Numbered from the stretch's first letter, positions 43,728-55,945 are shown. The stretch is 64,000 bases of DNA from Odontocerum albicorne (GCA_949825065.1 OX463849.1:2108001-2172000); one strand, 5' to 3'. The notes: generated by a model not told the origin, from the letters alone. Numbers and translations are program-made.

Positions 43728-44552
43728 TTAACCCTTTAAATGCCGGAAGTTATTAGTATGGCCGTACCCAGCAGGCCGGGATTTTTTCAACAAAAATAAA
43801 ACCTAAAGAATTTATATTTTTTGTATACAGATATAAAGGATATTATGAAAACTTACTAAATATATACACCGTGGGACGTTTGAGCTGCCGTTCACTCAGA
43901 AAAACACAGTTTAAATATTCACAAAATGTCAGGGTTGTCACAACTTGACACAGAAAACACGTTTACTTATAAATATAGTGGAATATAATATACTTTGTAA
44001 ACTAAAATCAATAAATTATCTGTATGATGTATAATAAAGCGCAAAAGGTAAATAAACTATAAAATAAAACCGTAAAAAGTCTATATAAACGTCGTATTAT
44101 GCCGCAAAACTACCGCCAATAACCAAAGAATACATGAAAACACACTTTGTAAATAAATACTTTGAAAAATTAACAAAAATAACGCACAAAAGCTAGAAAT
44201 CAACCATTGAAGAAAACTACAAACGAAGTCATTATAAATCATCGCAATTATATCGCAAAAAAAATGTAGTCGGTAACCCTGTATCAGAGACATGTATTGA
44301 CTGTCAGTGAAAGCTTTTAGAAAGATGACTGTAACTTTGATAATATCGGTAAATTGTAATATTTAAATATTTCTTGACCATCCCAATAGATATCACTATG
44401 TGTTACAATTTATAAATTATTACAATTGGATTTGATATTAGCTTGCAACAAGCTCAAAGGAGAGCGCGTTTACGCATTAATTTTGTATGGCCGGCCTGGC
44501 GAGCACTGAATCGGAGAGCGCGTCAATGCGCTTGTGGCAGTGAACCGGTTAA
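43728..44552. mobile_element. TTAA-flanked element, noncoding
   Basis: TTAA at 43728 and 44549, termini ccctttaaatgccgg and the complement of cagtgaaccgg, a weak piggyBac-like match. The interior is AT-rich, but the right 100 bases have CpG-rich gagagcgcgtttacgcatta and gagcgcgtcaatgcg repeats. Confidence 0.5.
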
Positions 44553-44559
44553 TGAAAGA

Positions 44560-44850
44560 TACAATTCTGTTATTAGTAGAAAGCGAAGATGATCTTCAGA
44601 GAATGCTGTACAAATTTCACCTTGCTTCTAAGAAATACAATATGACGATTTCTGTCAATAAAACCCAAAGTGCTTAACAATATCAAAAGAGCCACTCAGA
44701 TGCAAACTGATCATCGATAACGTACCCATCGAGCAAGTCACACGATTCACTTACCTAGGTGTAGAGATCTCCAGCAATAGTGACCTATGTATATAGTGAA
44801 GTACGAGCACAAACTAATAAAGCGATAGCGCCCTAAAACCTCTTTCCACA
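44560..44850 (+). mobile_element. LINE reverse transcriptase fragment
   Basis: The + strand reads ILLLVESEDDLQRMLYKFHL, ASKKYNMTISVNKTQS, and in another frame IDNVPIEQVTRFTYLGVEIS. It is the same family as 14040-14201, continuing a little further. Confidence 0.85.
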
Positions 44851-45122
44851 AGGTATGAAGATGGAAAAGCTAACAAAAACTTTTTTTGCAATAGTCCATA
44901 ATGCAGGATAAGCAACAGGAATATCTTTCTGAAGTCAGAACTGCTGATACCCCTTTCTGAATTGCACTTTAAGTTCTTCGTTTGTACTTATTCCGATCAG
45001 TTCTTCTTGTAATGTATACATATATGCACACACAATCTGTGTTAGGTGTAATAAGACATTTACGGAACGCCTAAATATTGATGGTGATCTGCCTAAATGG
45101 GATCCGCTCACGTGGACCCCCA

Positions 45123-45312
45123 TTTAATAATAATTAGCACTTATCGGCCACATCAGAGATATTTTGTGAAAATTGGGAATAAATTCACCAATATAATTAA
45201 ACGTGTGACGTGGGTATATTCATTCTAATAAACCGCTATGGGTGAGGAAGCGACGCTATTCACGTCTCACTCTCACTCTACTTCGGTATATGGGAACACA
45301 AGAAATAGAATC
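45123..45312 (+). mobile_element. Fragment of TTAA-type MITE family B
   Basis: From aataataattagcacttatc to acacaagaaatagaatc it matches the middle of 23875-24456. Both ends are missing. Confidence 0.8.
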
Positions 45313-45430
45313 GTTTAGTTACTTGGAAGTGGCCAAGACGAGAGCTGTGTGAATAGAAAACCATGGAGATCTGCCCTCTGTGTGTATCCCAAAAAGGGCA
45401 TGGTGTGATGGTTTGTATGTAAATACTAAA
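45313..45430 (+). mobile_element. LINE 3' terminus
   Basis: Sequence near 45330-45420 reads like the final codons and UTR (catggtgtgatggtttgtat) of the LINE at 7245-7830. Confidence 0.5.
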
Positions 45431-46669
45431 AGATATTTTTCAGTCCTCCCCTCCATGACCTTTCTTTGTATTTAAGGTTTATCTAAGCGATCCGTCGAGG
45501 ATAATGTATGCGGCAATGTTTATGATTAACAAACAACAAACGGTGATGTTATATATGTGTGGTTAAAAATAACAATGGTGTATCTGATTTATGAGTTATT
45601 GTACTTCCATGTAACAATGAAACGTTAATATTTTATGTAACCATAAATGAGAAAATATTAACTTTTTATGTACACAAAACTTCTTACAATGATATAATTC
45701 TGAAAGATATTACTACATATATATACCATCAAACTATTTCTTTGTTGGAGTAGGCAGAGAGGATAGTGTCAAACTTTCCTATTACGAAAACTACCGCGCT
45801 AACCATAGCGACATATGACAACTGCTGTCAAACGGATCAATTTAGAAAAATGATATCTCAATCAGAAATCATCCTTATAAGTTAATACTGCCATCTCTGT
45901 AGAAGATTATTAATATTAAAAAAAAAAATTAATAATTTTCTACAGAGATGGCAGTTTTTTTACTAATTATAAAATATAGCAAACATAAGTCAAATTGATA
46001 AAATAAGCAAATGAATGCAGATCTGTGCGGTACGTTTTCATTATGCGAATAATTAAAACGATTAATAAGAGTTCACGGATCATTGGGATTTGTAAAGTTG
46101 ACTTAGGAACACTATCAAAGATTTCAGCATTAGCAAAATGAATCGGAACAGTATTTTCAAGGGTGTTTCATAATAACATTACTGACAATTACGATTGTCT
46201 TTAAATTTATTTATTAACAGTAAGAAAATATAATGTAATATGGTTGGTTGAGTGATTTTGTACCGATCATTTAATGTTTATAACAATTTATTCGGTAGTC
46301 TAGGTACGTGATGTTTTGTAATCCTAATTGTTTAATTTTTATTGTTTTGTTATTATTAATATGCCTAATTAGTTAACAAATGTATTATTATTAAAAAGAA
46401 AATTGCCAATTTATTTATTTTTAGTTAGAAGCCAAAGCTTTATTTCGAAGACATTAGGCTAGTATGGACATTGTTTCATTCATGTGGATTAAGCTTTGTT
46501 ATTATTCTGCGTCACATTATTATATTGCTCGTGATATTGAAAATATTAAATTGTCTCAATTGTTTTTAAAGAAGGCATAAGGATTTATTTCCTTACAATA
46601 TGCAAACAGCAATAAGAAGATGTCTTACGGAGCAATTTAAATGTGATTTTTTTTATCATCGTTAAAGAG
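45431..46669. other. AT-rich sequence, no gene; one hairpin
   Basis: No coding frame. A short minus-strand LINE end is possible near 45745-45785 (ggagtaggcagagaggatag). The hairpin is listed separately. Confidence 0.5.
45886..45956. repeat. Hairpin with ~28-bp arms
   Basis: The arm actgccatctctgtagaaga + ttattaat pairs with its near-exact complement ending cagagatggcagt around an A-rich loop; there is one mismatch and a slight length difference. Confidence 0.88.
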
Positions 46670-46885
46670 CATTGTTTCTCAACTTTTTTAACCTTGTGAC
46701 CCTCCAAAAGGTAAAAAAAATAAGTTTAAGACTTCGCAACCCCCTTAAAACTTTTTATTTTGCTGATCCATGTGCACGTGGCCGCACAAATTTACTTGCA
46801 TAAAGACAATAACATAAACAATTGCATAAAGACGATAGACTTGCATAACTCGACCGTCTGGGGGTTGCGACCCGCAGAATAGGGT
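46668..46885. mobile_element. hAT MITE fragment
   Basis: Sequence tgtttctcaacttttttaac with cttgtgaccctcc, and later tgggggttgcgacccgcag, follow a common hAT MITE pattern. The right terminus and target duplication were not found. Confidence 0.55.
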
Positions 46886-46936
46886 ACTTTCCTTTTTGTT
46901 TCAATAAAAAATATGCACTTAAATAGCTGTACTGTA

Positions 46937-48103
46937 ACTACGAGGGGTGTTTTTTTAAGTAAGATCTGTTTTGAAATTAGAAAAAAGAAATGATATGAAG
47001 ATAAAAATTATTTATTAAATATTTATATGATACAGTAACTTGACTTTGGCTATTTTGCTGTGGTTACATTCATTTTGTTACAGCGTGTGAATTAATTACA
47101 ATGCATGTAACAATAAACAATTCTCCCAAATGTGAGGTTCATGCAGTGATTCAGTTTTTGTTTGTAAAAAAACAATGTTAACAGGCAATTTTGCGAGGTT
47201 TATAGTCTAAAGTCAAAAGATATCTACACACTTACATTGTTTTTCCACATAGTCACCATTGACTTCTACATATTTTTGTACTTCTATCATTTTGCCGGTT
47301 TCTTAAATCAAAAGAGTACAGCGCCACTGTATTGAATTATTCATTAATTATATTCTTCAGTTCATCATAACTTTCAAACCTTCGAGTCTTCTTCTTCTTA
47401 AACTTTCTATAGACTCAAGAGTCTGTTACTGCAGGATTGTCCTCCTGTGATGCTGAGCTCCAGCTATCTCTCCATCGTTTCGGGGGTCTCCCTGGTGGAC
47501 GCCGTCCATCCGGTATCCCATGCAGAGCTATGTAAGCCCGCCACAACTGCAGCTTTATCTACCTGAGGCCTTACTTCTCTGGGGAGGTCACGAGAGCTGA
47601 GCAGTTCACTGCCAAAATATCTGAACTGGGTTGCTTGTTCAATTGGCTCGTCACGTACTGAAATTGTGCACTCTAGTGGGTCTTTGGAGAATGTCATACA
47701 TTACCTTCGAGTCATTTCTTTAAATGCATGAGCAGGTGGTCACTGAATGCAAGATAAAGGCTGTAGATGGATATTCATTGCCCTTCTCGAAGCAAATGCC
47801 TAACCTTATAGTCACTCGTAAAATATGTCCTATAAACCTCGCAAAATTGCCTGCAAACTCTTGTTTTTTTTTTTTACAAACAAAAACTGGATCACTGCAC
47901 GAACCTCACATTTGGGAGAATTGTTTATTTTTACACTCGTAATTAACTCACACGCTGTATCAGAATGAACGTAACTACAGCAAAATAGCCAACGCCAAGT
48001 TACTCAATCATATACATTTACTGCGTATGCGCTATTCCACTTCCTGGTTTCAATTGACAGTCATTTTAAAACCATCATTACTTTAAAAAGTACACCTCAT
48101 ATG
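46937..48103. mobile_element. Foldback mariner-type element with nested LINE fragment
   Basis: Both ends carry the same 5' region: gaggggtgtttttttaagta at left and its relative at right. Each arm encodes the start NNSPKCEVHAVIQFLFVKK (47110-47170 on +; 47880-47940 on minus, with R for H), like the KCEVRxVIRFL start of some mariner transposases. Between them, at 47464-47697 on the minus strand, lies reverse transcriptase sequence (LECTISVRDEPIEQATQFRY). Confidence 0.75.
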
Positions 48104-48214
48104 TATTCACTACTATGAAAAGTACACCTCATATGTATTCACTACTATGAAAAGTACACCTCATATGTATTCAATACTATGAAAAGTACACCTCATATGT
48201 ATTCACTACTATGA
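48086..48214 (+). repeat. 32-bp tandem repeat, 4 copies
   Basis: The unit aaaagtacacctcatatgta plus ttcactactatg appears four times with one change. It begins within the right end of the preceding foldback element, so that terminus was locally amplified. Confidence 0.93.
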
Positions 48215-48446
48215 AAAAAATGTGTGTAAAAGTAGAAAAAGGAAGTCCTGTGATTCATTAAAATGGAACCATATAAAGAAAGAAAAAAACTAATTAATAA
48301 ATAAAATAATAAAACTAATATTACTTGAATTTATTTGTAACTTGAAATATACTATAATTATACAATATGTAAATAGTGGAATAGTATTCAGAGAATCTCT
48401 TTTAATGTAAAAACTGTGCATTTAAAAAATAGGTTTATAACATATA

Positions 48447-49431
48447 CAGTGGAACCTCTCATAACGAGAATAATTCGTTCCAGAATCTTACTCGTTATGT
48501 GAAACACTCGTTATGCGAAACAATTTTTCCCATATAAATCAATGTAAAATACGATAATGCGTTCCATGCCGAAAAAAATACTCAATTTTTTTTATTTTGA
48601 ACGTTTATTCAAATAAAATTACATACTTATAATTTGTTAAGGAGCGTAACAACCCGGAATGTGATTTAGATTTGCAAAAAACAATAAAAAAAAAACAAAA
48701 TAGCTAGTTTTTTATTTATGAATTTATGACAAATAATTCATTCTTTTTTACTAGAAGTAAAATCCGGTAACCCTCAGAATCTACGAGCTTCTTATAGTCG
48801 CTGAAGTTCTCTGCTGCCTTTGTGTCAGAGTTTGCTGCTTCACCGTGCCTCACAACGCTGTGGATGCCGGTTCTTCTCTTAAATTTCTCGAACCATCCAT
48901 GACTTCCCTTAAATTGTACTTCTTTTTCGGCAGTTGATGATCCTGGCGTCTTCTTAACGAGGTCGGCGAAAATAACTTTCGCATTCTCACAAATGATGTT
49001 TTCGTTAATAATATCGCCTTGCAATTACTTTTCGTTTATCCATATGAGAAGCAACCTTTCAACATCATCAAGAATAGGTAACCGTTTCGTAGACATTCTT
49101 GACACTCCCTTTGAAGCATCTATCTTCTTAATTTTGTCCTTGTTCTTGAGGATAGAGCAAATCGTTGATATAGACTGATTGTATGTGCGCGCTAGATCAG
49201 CCACGCTCACACCTCGTTCTCGCTTTTCAATGATTTTACGTTTCATTTCTACAGTTACTTTTATTCTCTTATGGCTGTCTTCTTGTGGCTTTTTCTTCAG
49301 GGACATTTTTGCAAGGATTATTAAACTGCACAAAAAAAATTACAAAGAATGTCTGAACACAAGTTTGGAAAAAAAAATTCACAATCTGTTTAGCTCGTTA
49401 TGAGAGGTGCTCGTTATGAGAGGTTCCACTG
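48447..49431 (-). mobile_element. Tigger/pogo deletion derivative with DNA-binding domain only, copy 2
   Basis: Same ends and TA flanks as 16929-18091. The minus strand has the helix-turn-helix frame (49025-49333), the same TAA after WINEK, then HGWFEKFKRRTGIHSVVRHG (48716-49021). It lacks ~180 bases near the right end that copy 1 has. About 95 percent alike by eye. Confidence 0.92.
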
Positions 49432-49689
49432 TATATAGAAATTCATATGAAACCTGCCATTAGAAATGATTGGATAGTGTCAGACCATTAACATGTTCTG
49501 TGTTGAGAGCACGCCTCGCATGTCCATACAAACATATGTCCATTGCGCATGACATGTCAGGCGTATTCTGTCAATAATATGTCTTTGCTAAATTTCTCAG
49601 CACGGCATATATTGACGTAAAATTTTATTTGCAGTGAATGTGTTAACCATCAATGAACATGACACAAAAACTTATTATAATTTACTTTT

Positions 49690-49950
49690 ATTTCTCAACA
49701 TTGCATGAATTTCTCCTGTTACATAAAGTGGGATTGATTTTGCTTTTTATATGAAAGATTATCATAAAGGATTTTTATCATAAAGGATTTGCTGAGAATA
49801 CATATCCACAGTGTCACTCATCTGTGTGCCACATGTTGCAGGATTAATCATGAAATTTGTCCTGCAAGCTGGAAATTTGAACAGAGTGAAATTTCTTCTG
49901 TATTTTAAAGGGGCAAATAAACTTATATGTATATCACAGTGGACTCTTGC
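49690..49950 (-). mobile_element. LINE 3' region, diverged
   Basis: It matches the order of landmarks in 28680-28960 (tttctcctgttacataaag, then ccacagtgtcactcatctg). Confidence 0.45.
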
Positions 49951-50076
49951 TTCCTTATTTTAAAGCTCCTATAACTAATTTCAAATAATACATCTGACTT
50001 TTTTATCCAATCACTTATTGGATAAAGATAATTCTAATCTGAGGGAGTAGCTCAATAGCTAAGAAGACTTAGGCTA

Positions 50077-50548
50077 AGGTCACACCAAAGTGCTTCGCTA
50101 GGTGCTACGTGACTAATAGACTAGGTGACTTCATGCATGGCCACACCAAAGTGCTTCGCACAAATTCATTTGACATTTGGGAGCGGTTGAGTCAACAAAC
50201 GATGCCACTCTCAAAACTAACCAATTTCATTACAACTTACCTTATCTTTATTTACTTTCTGCGCAACTTCATTCCAAAGTGATTTTATTACAGGTACATT
50301 TTTGTATAATTTGCTCGATGGGCTCCACAAAAGCTCCCTTTTATACACAGCTGTTATTTAAACTTCCACTATCTTGTGAAATCACATAGTGACACAATAA
50401 AATTAACCAACACGTCTGTTCGCTAGGAGACTCACTATGTGGCTAATCGTCATGTAACGTGGCGCGAAGCGTGCAGTGTGGCCATTGCGATAGTATGCGG
50501 TGCGTTGGTTCGCTAGGATATGTCGCCTAGCTCTAAGCACCAAGCGAA
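50077..50548 (-). mobile_element. Harbinger-like MITE with partial MADF frame, copy 3
   Basis: Minus-strand relative of 15187-15710: ggtcacaccaaagtgcttcg at left, and the complement of the MADF-like sequence near 50230-50350 (attccaaagtgattttatta). The right terminus is lost near 50548. Confidence 0.8.
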
Positions 50549-52079
50549 GCTTCTACAAGCTTTTAACTGAGCACCTCAAAGGAGAAAAAAATTGTTATCA
50601 TTAATTTTTCATATATTTTTTTTTTCAATTGTGTTTCGAATCTTGAATGACATTTATCTAACTTGGGTCTGATATACTATATGTATGTTTTATGTGGACT
50701 ATTTTTAATTAATTTGACACTATGTAAATATGATATTTTGACCTGCACAATTTACTATAAAAATCTGTATATATCTCAAGTACTTATTTTTTTTTAGACA
50801 TTTTATATCACATCTAGTAAAGTAATTGTTATCCCTTTAAAAACTTGTTTCCTGTATTGAGTAAATAAAATTTGACATGCAATCTTTATTTAATAAATTT
50901 TCTTACCATGTATCATATTTTTTCTGAACATATGCAGATGTAGGGGGGAGTATCTTATCTAATGGCCGCGGCCACTACCTTCCTACCCTTACACTCTACT
51001 TATATTTGTTTATTTTGTTATATCTTAAACTGTCAATAGTAATTAATGGGTTCGAGTCTCGATTTTGAATTTTTATTAAGTTTAATATATTTTTTATTTT
51101 CAATTTTTCACTTTTTAATCTTCTTCTCTTGTATGATTTCTCTCCCACAGTCAGTTGTTTAAGTTCCTCATCTATGATACAGCCTCGGGAGTAACTTGTT
51201 GGATCTTCTCCAGTCCTCCCGAGAACTAATCTATTAGATATTTCTTCACGATGTGACCGACAGTCTGGACCATTTTCGCATGAGCACAATTGGAAATCAG
51301 TGAATTCTCATCTATGTAAGGTGTGAGGAAGCATGTATACTCTGCAAGCAAGTGTACACTGGAAGTATGCATGCCTCAAAGTGATACGTCATCTGCCATG
51401 AGACGTATCATGCTAATATTGTTACAAATATGCAAAAGTACCTACTCCTGAGCATGATGGCTACCTATGATGTTCAAACTCAACAAACGCCGTCACCGAT
51501 TGGGACAAAGAAAATTTCTCCCAGCCACTTCCCTCACATGGAACTTTTTAATAAATTATTATCTGTAAATAAGAAATCTGTTTGCGTCAAAAGAAACAAG
51601 GAACATCGTTAGCTTTTATTTAAGAATACCTGCAAAAGAAACGTCTCGTCATTGAGCCTAGATATCCTGCATTGGGAGGATCAAACCTGTGGTGAAGTAT
51701 GTGGTAGACCTGTGGTTGGATTAAGTCATCTGAATTATGTGGAATAATATGTAAATCTCTCCGTTTTATACCCTGTGTTATTTGTGCTAGGTGCTTAACA
51801 TGAGGGGTCCTCGACTCCTGTGTTTTTCCTAGGACATCCTATACCTTCATGGCATATGAACGAGTACTTAAGACAACCACCACAAAGACAGCATAAAAAA
51901 ATACTTTTAGCTTATCCAGATTTAAGGTGTCCATTTGGGAGACCAAGAAAAAGCTCTTCCACACGAACTTCCCTAGAGACAACATCAGCTTGATCCAAAT
52001 AAAATCTTAACCCAGACAGGTTCTCCACTTGTTAACTCCATCTTTTTCTTGGCCTGCTTGCTGGTACTCGAAGATCTTA
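50549..52079. other. No gene recognised over 1.5 kb
   Basis: Short frames (50996-51289 on minus, 51430-51612 on +) have no recognisable domain and no splice or codon pattern supporting them. A small inverted pair, atacgtcatctgccatgaga with cgtat, lies at 51380-51412. Confidence 0.45.
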
Positions 52080-52250
52080 ATAATAATAATAGGACAATTT
52101 ATATAGCCCCGTTTAGAGAACGGACTCTGAAGACCGCTACAACTCAGAAGTTGAACCCAATATCGTTGACAGATTAAAAATAATACAAAATAAATATATA
52201 TGAACTGAGTGTAAAGGTAGGAAGGTAGTAGCTTCTTAGACAATATATGT
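52080..52250 (-). repeat. Dispersed repeat Y, copy 1 (retroelement 3' end)
   Basis: taataataa followed by atttatatagccccgtttag recurs at 58190-58260. Reading on the minus strand it would end in a (att)n tail, as many LINEs and SINEs do. Confidence 0.65.
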
Positions 52251-52614
52251 TCACACTTGCAGATGGCATGACTTCTGGAGCCTTGTAAGGCTTCTGAGTT
52301 TTAACTGGATTTTTAGTACAATATAGCATGTTTAATGTTATGTGATAACCAAACTGGAATCCTTTTTAAAAAATGTTTGTGTCCCAATAGTAATCAAAGC
52401 CACAACCTTGGGTAGGGTATCGATGTCATACCGAATATGCCATGGAGGTTGTTTTATGTCAGAATCCCTTCTCGATTCCAGAGTTGTGCCTAAATTAGAG
52501 TATAATGAATTTAGGAAGACGTTGAATGGATCACAATTGCTTTGCATCAAGTTATTGAAAAAGGCTTATATATATACTATCATAGCATTCTTTCTTAGTA
52601 TATAATACAAGTAT

Positions 52615-53400
52615 ACAGGGTGTCCCGTGCCTCAACATCAAGCCGGTATCGAAGAAAAAGCCGGCTTATGACGATTCAGAATTTTTAAAAATCTAGCTTT
52701 TCGAGTTTAGGCATTTTTTTTGAAAATCGTAAAAGTAGCTACCCTGCGCCAAATGTTGACAACGGCATGGAAATGGAAACACGCGGGACCAAACAAACTG
52801 ACCGTTAGGATCCCCCCTACACGCCAGGTGCGCCAATTTTGAAACAAAAAAATTCCTCCAGCCTCAAGAGCCCTTGTAACCTTACTTTCAGGGTGACCCT
52901 CGTACCTACTACTCCTTTATATTAAATATTTTTTTTTAATTTATTGTTCTATTTGTTATCATTAAATATATATAAAAATAAAATTAAAAGTGTTATTATT
53001 AAATGCAGAAATTAATTTTTTTAAATTATTTTTAAAGGAGTAGTAGGTATGTATTGTACCATTCTGAAATCCTGACTAAACAGGCCATCTTTTGATGTAA
53101 CTTGCCAGGTTAGCGTAGTACATTATTTTTACCTGCAGGTTTCTTTAGTTTTATATCGGACTCCTACTAATAGCAGGGCTATCTAGGATTGCGATACAAC
53201 CATTAAAATCATAAAATATGACAATTTGTAGTCGCAGCATATAAACATTTGGCGCAGGGTAGCTACTTTTACGATTTTCAAAAAAATGCCTATAACTCGA
53301 AAAGTATGAGACTTTTGCTAGAGATTTTTGTTTATTCTGAACCTTCATAAACTGGCCTTTTCCTCGATACCGGCTGGACGTTGAGGCACGGGACACCCTG
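52615..53400. mobile_element. MITE with long (~140 bp) terminal inverted repeats
   Basis: Ends cagggtgtcccgtgcctcaa and its complement are flanked by TA. Pairing continues with gaps through ccggtatcgaa, ttttgaaaatcgtaaaagta and gctaccctgcgccaaatgtt. The centre holds a mariner fragment (52790-52912) and a 16-base inverted pair, acctactactccttta. Confidence 0.9.
52790..52912 (-). mobile_element. Mariner terminal fragment nested in MITE
   Basis: It matches the right end of 56208-56719: gaccgttaggatcccccct, cacgccaggtgcgcc, and terminus ggtgaccctcg. Confidence 0.82.
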
Positions 53401-53589
53401 TATACATATTAATGCATAAATAATCTCCCTTCATTTTCACTGGCCATGCGAGAGTAATTCAATTTTTTAGCATGATTTGACATATTTTTCATCAATAGTG
53501 GTAAGATATAGAAAGTTGTTGAGTTGACAGGTGTGGTACCTACAGGCACACTGTTTTTGCTGATAAGCCAATCGCAAAATCTTCAAAAA

Positions 53590-53950
53590 TGATTGTGCAC
53601 AGTGAGGCGTGCTAGCGCCGCCAATATTGACGTATGGAAGCGAAGCCTTGAAGCATTGAATCTTGAGATGGTTTAGCCCACATTAAGAGAAGTTGTGAAA
53701 GACTTAGAAGCAAATATATATGTCTGAAATGAATAGAAAGTGAGGAAAAAGTGGGAGACGGTTGATGAAGAAATTTAAACTGAGGGAAAGGTAAAAAATA
53801 TAAGAAACAGGAGAGCATGCGTGATGAGATGTATGGATGTGGGCGAGGCGAAAGCCATGTTCATAGATAGAAAGGTGTGGAGATGTGTCCTCTCTGCCTT
53901 CTTGTGTAATGGGTATGTATGTTTCAATTGTGACACATTCTTTGACTGAA
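53590..53950 (+). mobile_element. LINE 3' end, decayed
   Basis: LTYGSEALKH-like sequence near 53630 is followed by AKAMFIDRKVWRCVLSAFL-type codons (about 53840-53910) and gggtatgtatgtttc. It is the same family as 7245-7830. Confidence 0.6.
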
Positions 53951-53965
53951 CAAACATAACTGTTA

Positions 53966-54564
53966 GACGGTGGCGAATCAAGCGGGCCGCTGTTTTTGTT
54001 GCCCACTGTTAAAAAGACGGTAGCGAATCAAGCGGGCCGCTGTTTCTGTGCCCACTGTTAAAAAGACGGTAGCGAATCAAGCGGGCCGCTGTTTCTGTTG
54101 CCCACTGTTAAAAAGACGGTAGCGAATCAAGCGGGCCGCTGTTTCTGTTGCCCACTGTTAAAAAGACGGTAGCGAATCAAGCGGGCCGCTGTTTCTGTTG
54201 CCCACTGTTAAAAAGACGGTAGCGAATCAAGCGGGCCGCTGTTTCTGTTGCCCACTGTTAAAAAGACGGTAGCAAATCAAGCGGGCAGCTGTTTCTGTTG
54301 CCCACTGTTAAAAAGACGGTAGCGAATCAAGCGGGCCGCTGTTTCTGTTGCCCACTGTTAAAAAGACGGTAGCGAATCAAGCGGGCCGCTGTTTCTGTTG
54401 CCCACTGTTAAAAAGACGGTAGCGAATCAAGCGGGCCGCTGTTTCTGTTGCCCACTGTTAAAAAGACGGTAGCGAATCAAGCGGGCCGCTGTTTCTGTTG
54501 CCCACTGTTAAAAAGACGGTAGCGAATCAAGCGGGCTACTGTTTCTGTTGCCCACAGTCAAAAA
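53966..54564 (+). repeat. 50-bp minisatellite, 12 copies
   Basis: The unit is gacggtagcgaatcaagcgg, gccgctgtttctgttgccca, ctgttaaaaa. Starts are 53966, 54016 (one base short), then every 50 bases from 54065 to 54515. Inner copies are nearly identical; the first and last are the most diverged. It is GC-rich in an AT-rich setting. Confidence 0.97.
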
Positions 54565-54674
54565 GGAAATTCTGAAAGTTATAACTACCCTAATATGAAA
54601 AGGGATGATTTGTCAACTTTCGCTTTTATCAATGAGAATACTGCTTTAAAATTTTTATTAGTTATGTTTTATTA

Positions 54675-55335
54675 CACTTTCATTGTATACAGTACAACCT
54701 GGTGGATTTATTGCCATGTGACAATCTCTTCCAACCAACCAGAAAGATGTTAAAGAGCTCTTAACCCCAACCCTTTTTAATACTTATACGATATATTAAA
54801 AGAACTGTAATTTTTTTGTGAAATAATAGTGTACTATTAAATGTATAACAAAATAGTGAATTTATAAGTTTTTACTAATGAAAAAAATCTCAAGGGACAA
54901 ATAATGGATTGGATCTTCTGGTCTTTTAGTATAGCCAAGATGCATTGGACATTGGTGTTAACTGAGAACCAGATTAGAACCCATTTAAAAGTAAATTGGT
55001 TTCCAATAGGAATCAAAGGTGTAACCCATGGTTTCGAAGACAGGTGTTTAACAATTAGGACACTGAGGTCTGCATTAACCATTTGACAGTTTTGCCCGAG
55101 CATGACTCGGGCACGTTTTCTTTTATACTGACAAGCCCGAGCCTTGTTCGGGCAAATCTTGTTTCGACTTGGGAGTGTTTCTTAACAACGCTTGGAAGAA
55201 ACACTCCTATGTCAAAACAAAATTTGCCCGAACGAGGCTCGGGCTCAGCAGTTGAATAAAAATTTCATGCCCGAGTCATGCTTGGGCAAAACTGTCAAAT
55301 GGTTAAGGTGTCGATTAGAATCTCATTATTTTTAA
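54675..55335 (-). mobile_element. SINE, split by a foldback MITE near its 5' end
   Basis: Minus strand: head near 55070-54990 (gtcctaattgttaaacacct, then acctttgattcc as B-box), the body ggttctcagttaac, and the tail gattgtcacatggcaataaa at 54735-54715. The foldback at 55075-55306 lies at its head, in a TTAA. Confidence 0.7.
55075..55306. mobile_element. TTAA-flanked foldback MITE, near-perfect hairpin
   Basis: TTAA + ccatttgacagttttgcccg at left and its complement at right. Inner arms add cccgagccttgttcgggcaa / ttgcccgaacgaggctcggg and a gagtgtttctt pair. Almost all 232 bases can pair. Confidence 0.95.
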
Positions 55336-55584
55336 TTACAATTTATGTGTCAAGAAAATGTCTTAAATATTGTTTTCTGATTACTTTGCATATTATTGAT
55401 TTAATAAATAAATAAAATTTAACCATAATTTGTAACACCCCCCTTCTTATGTATTTTTTTTTGTTATATACTTCCTCGTTATTGTAATTTTGAAGTGACG
55501 TCAGTTCCTTCGGTCACATTTGTGACTGGTGTGGCAAAGACGAAGGATCCCATTCAGAAATGGAACTGTGCAAGTCGCATCAAT

Positions 55585-55945
55585 ATATTTATTTTTATAT
55601 TTTATTTACACATGACAAGAAATATACACAATTAGCGAAAAAACAACAGGTAATTTAATTTGGACACAATTTTAATGGATCTTGGTTTGTTGCCTTTCAT
55701 TTGTCGTGTCCCCAGTAAACTAGGCTTTTGCCTGTATCTCACTGAGGACATATAGCATGAAAAGATAAATCGATGTTTCTTTCCGATTTTTTATTATATA
55801 AAACATTCTCATCAACCTGACAAACAGTGACACTCGATTACGTATGTATATATCATGCGAATCAAACCCCTCACACTTCATCACTCCAGACAGACCAAAA
55901 CGTTCATCCAACAATATACCGCACATATCACAAAAAATAAAAAAC
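55585..55945 (-). repeat. Dispersed repeat family X, copy 3
   Basis: Reverse complement of the right two thirds of 3125-3665 and 58358-58900, including the aggcttttgcctgtatctca block and ccagtaaactaggc, which copy 2 has and copy 1 has lost. Confidence 0.8.

Noticed and set aside
50996..51289. Minus-strand 97-codon frame as a gene
   Set aside because: No domain, no paralogue, no splice context; composition is like the surroundings.
53966..54564. Regular repeats as a CRISPR array
   Set aside because: The units are directly contiguous 50-bp copies with no unique spacers, in animal DNA, without cas genes.
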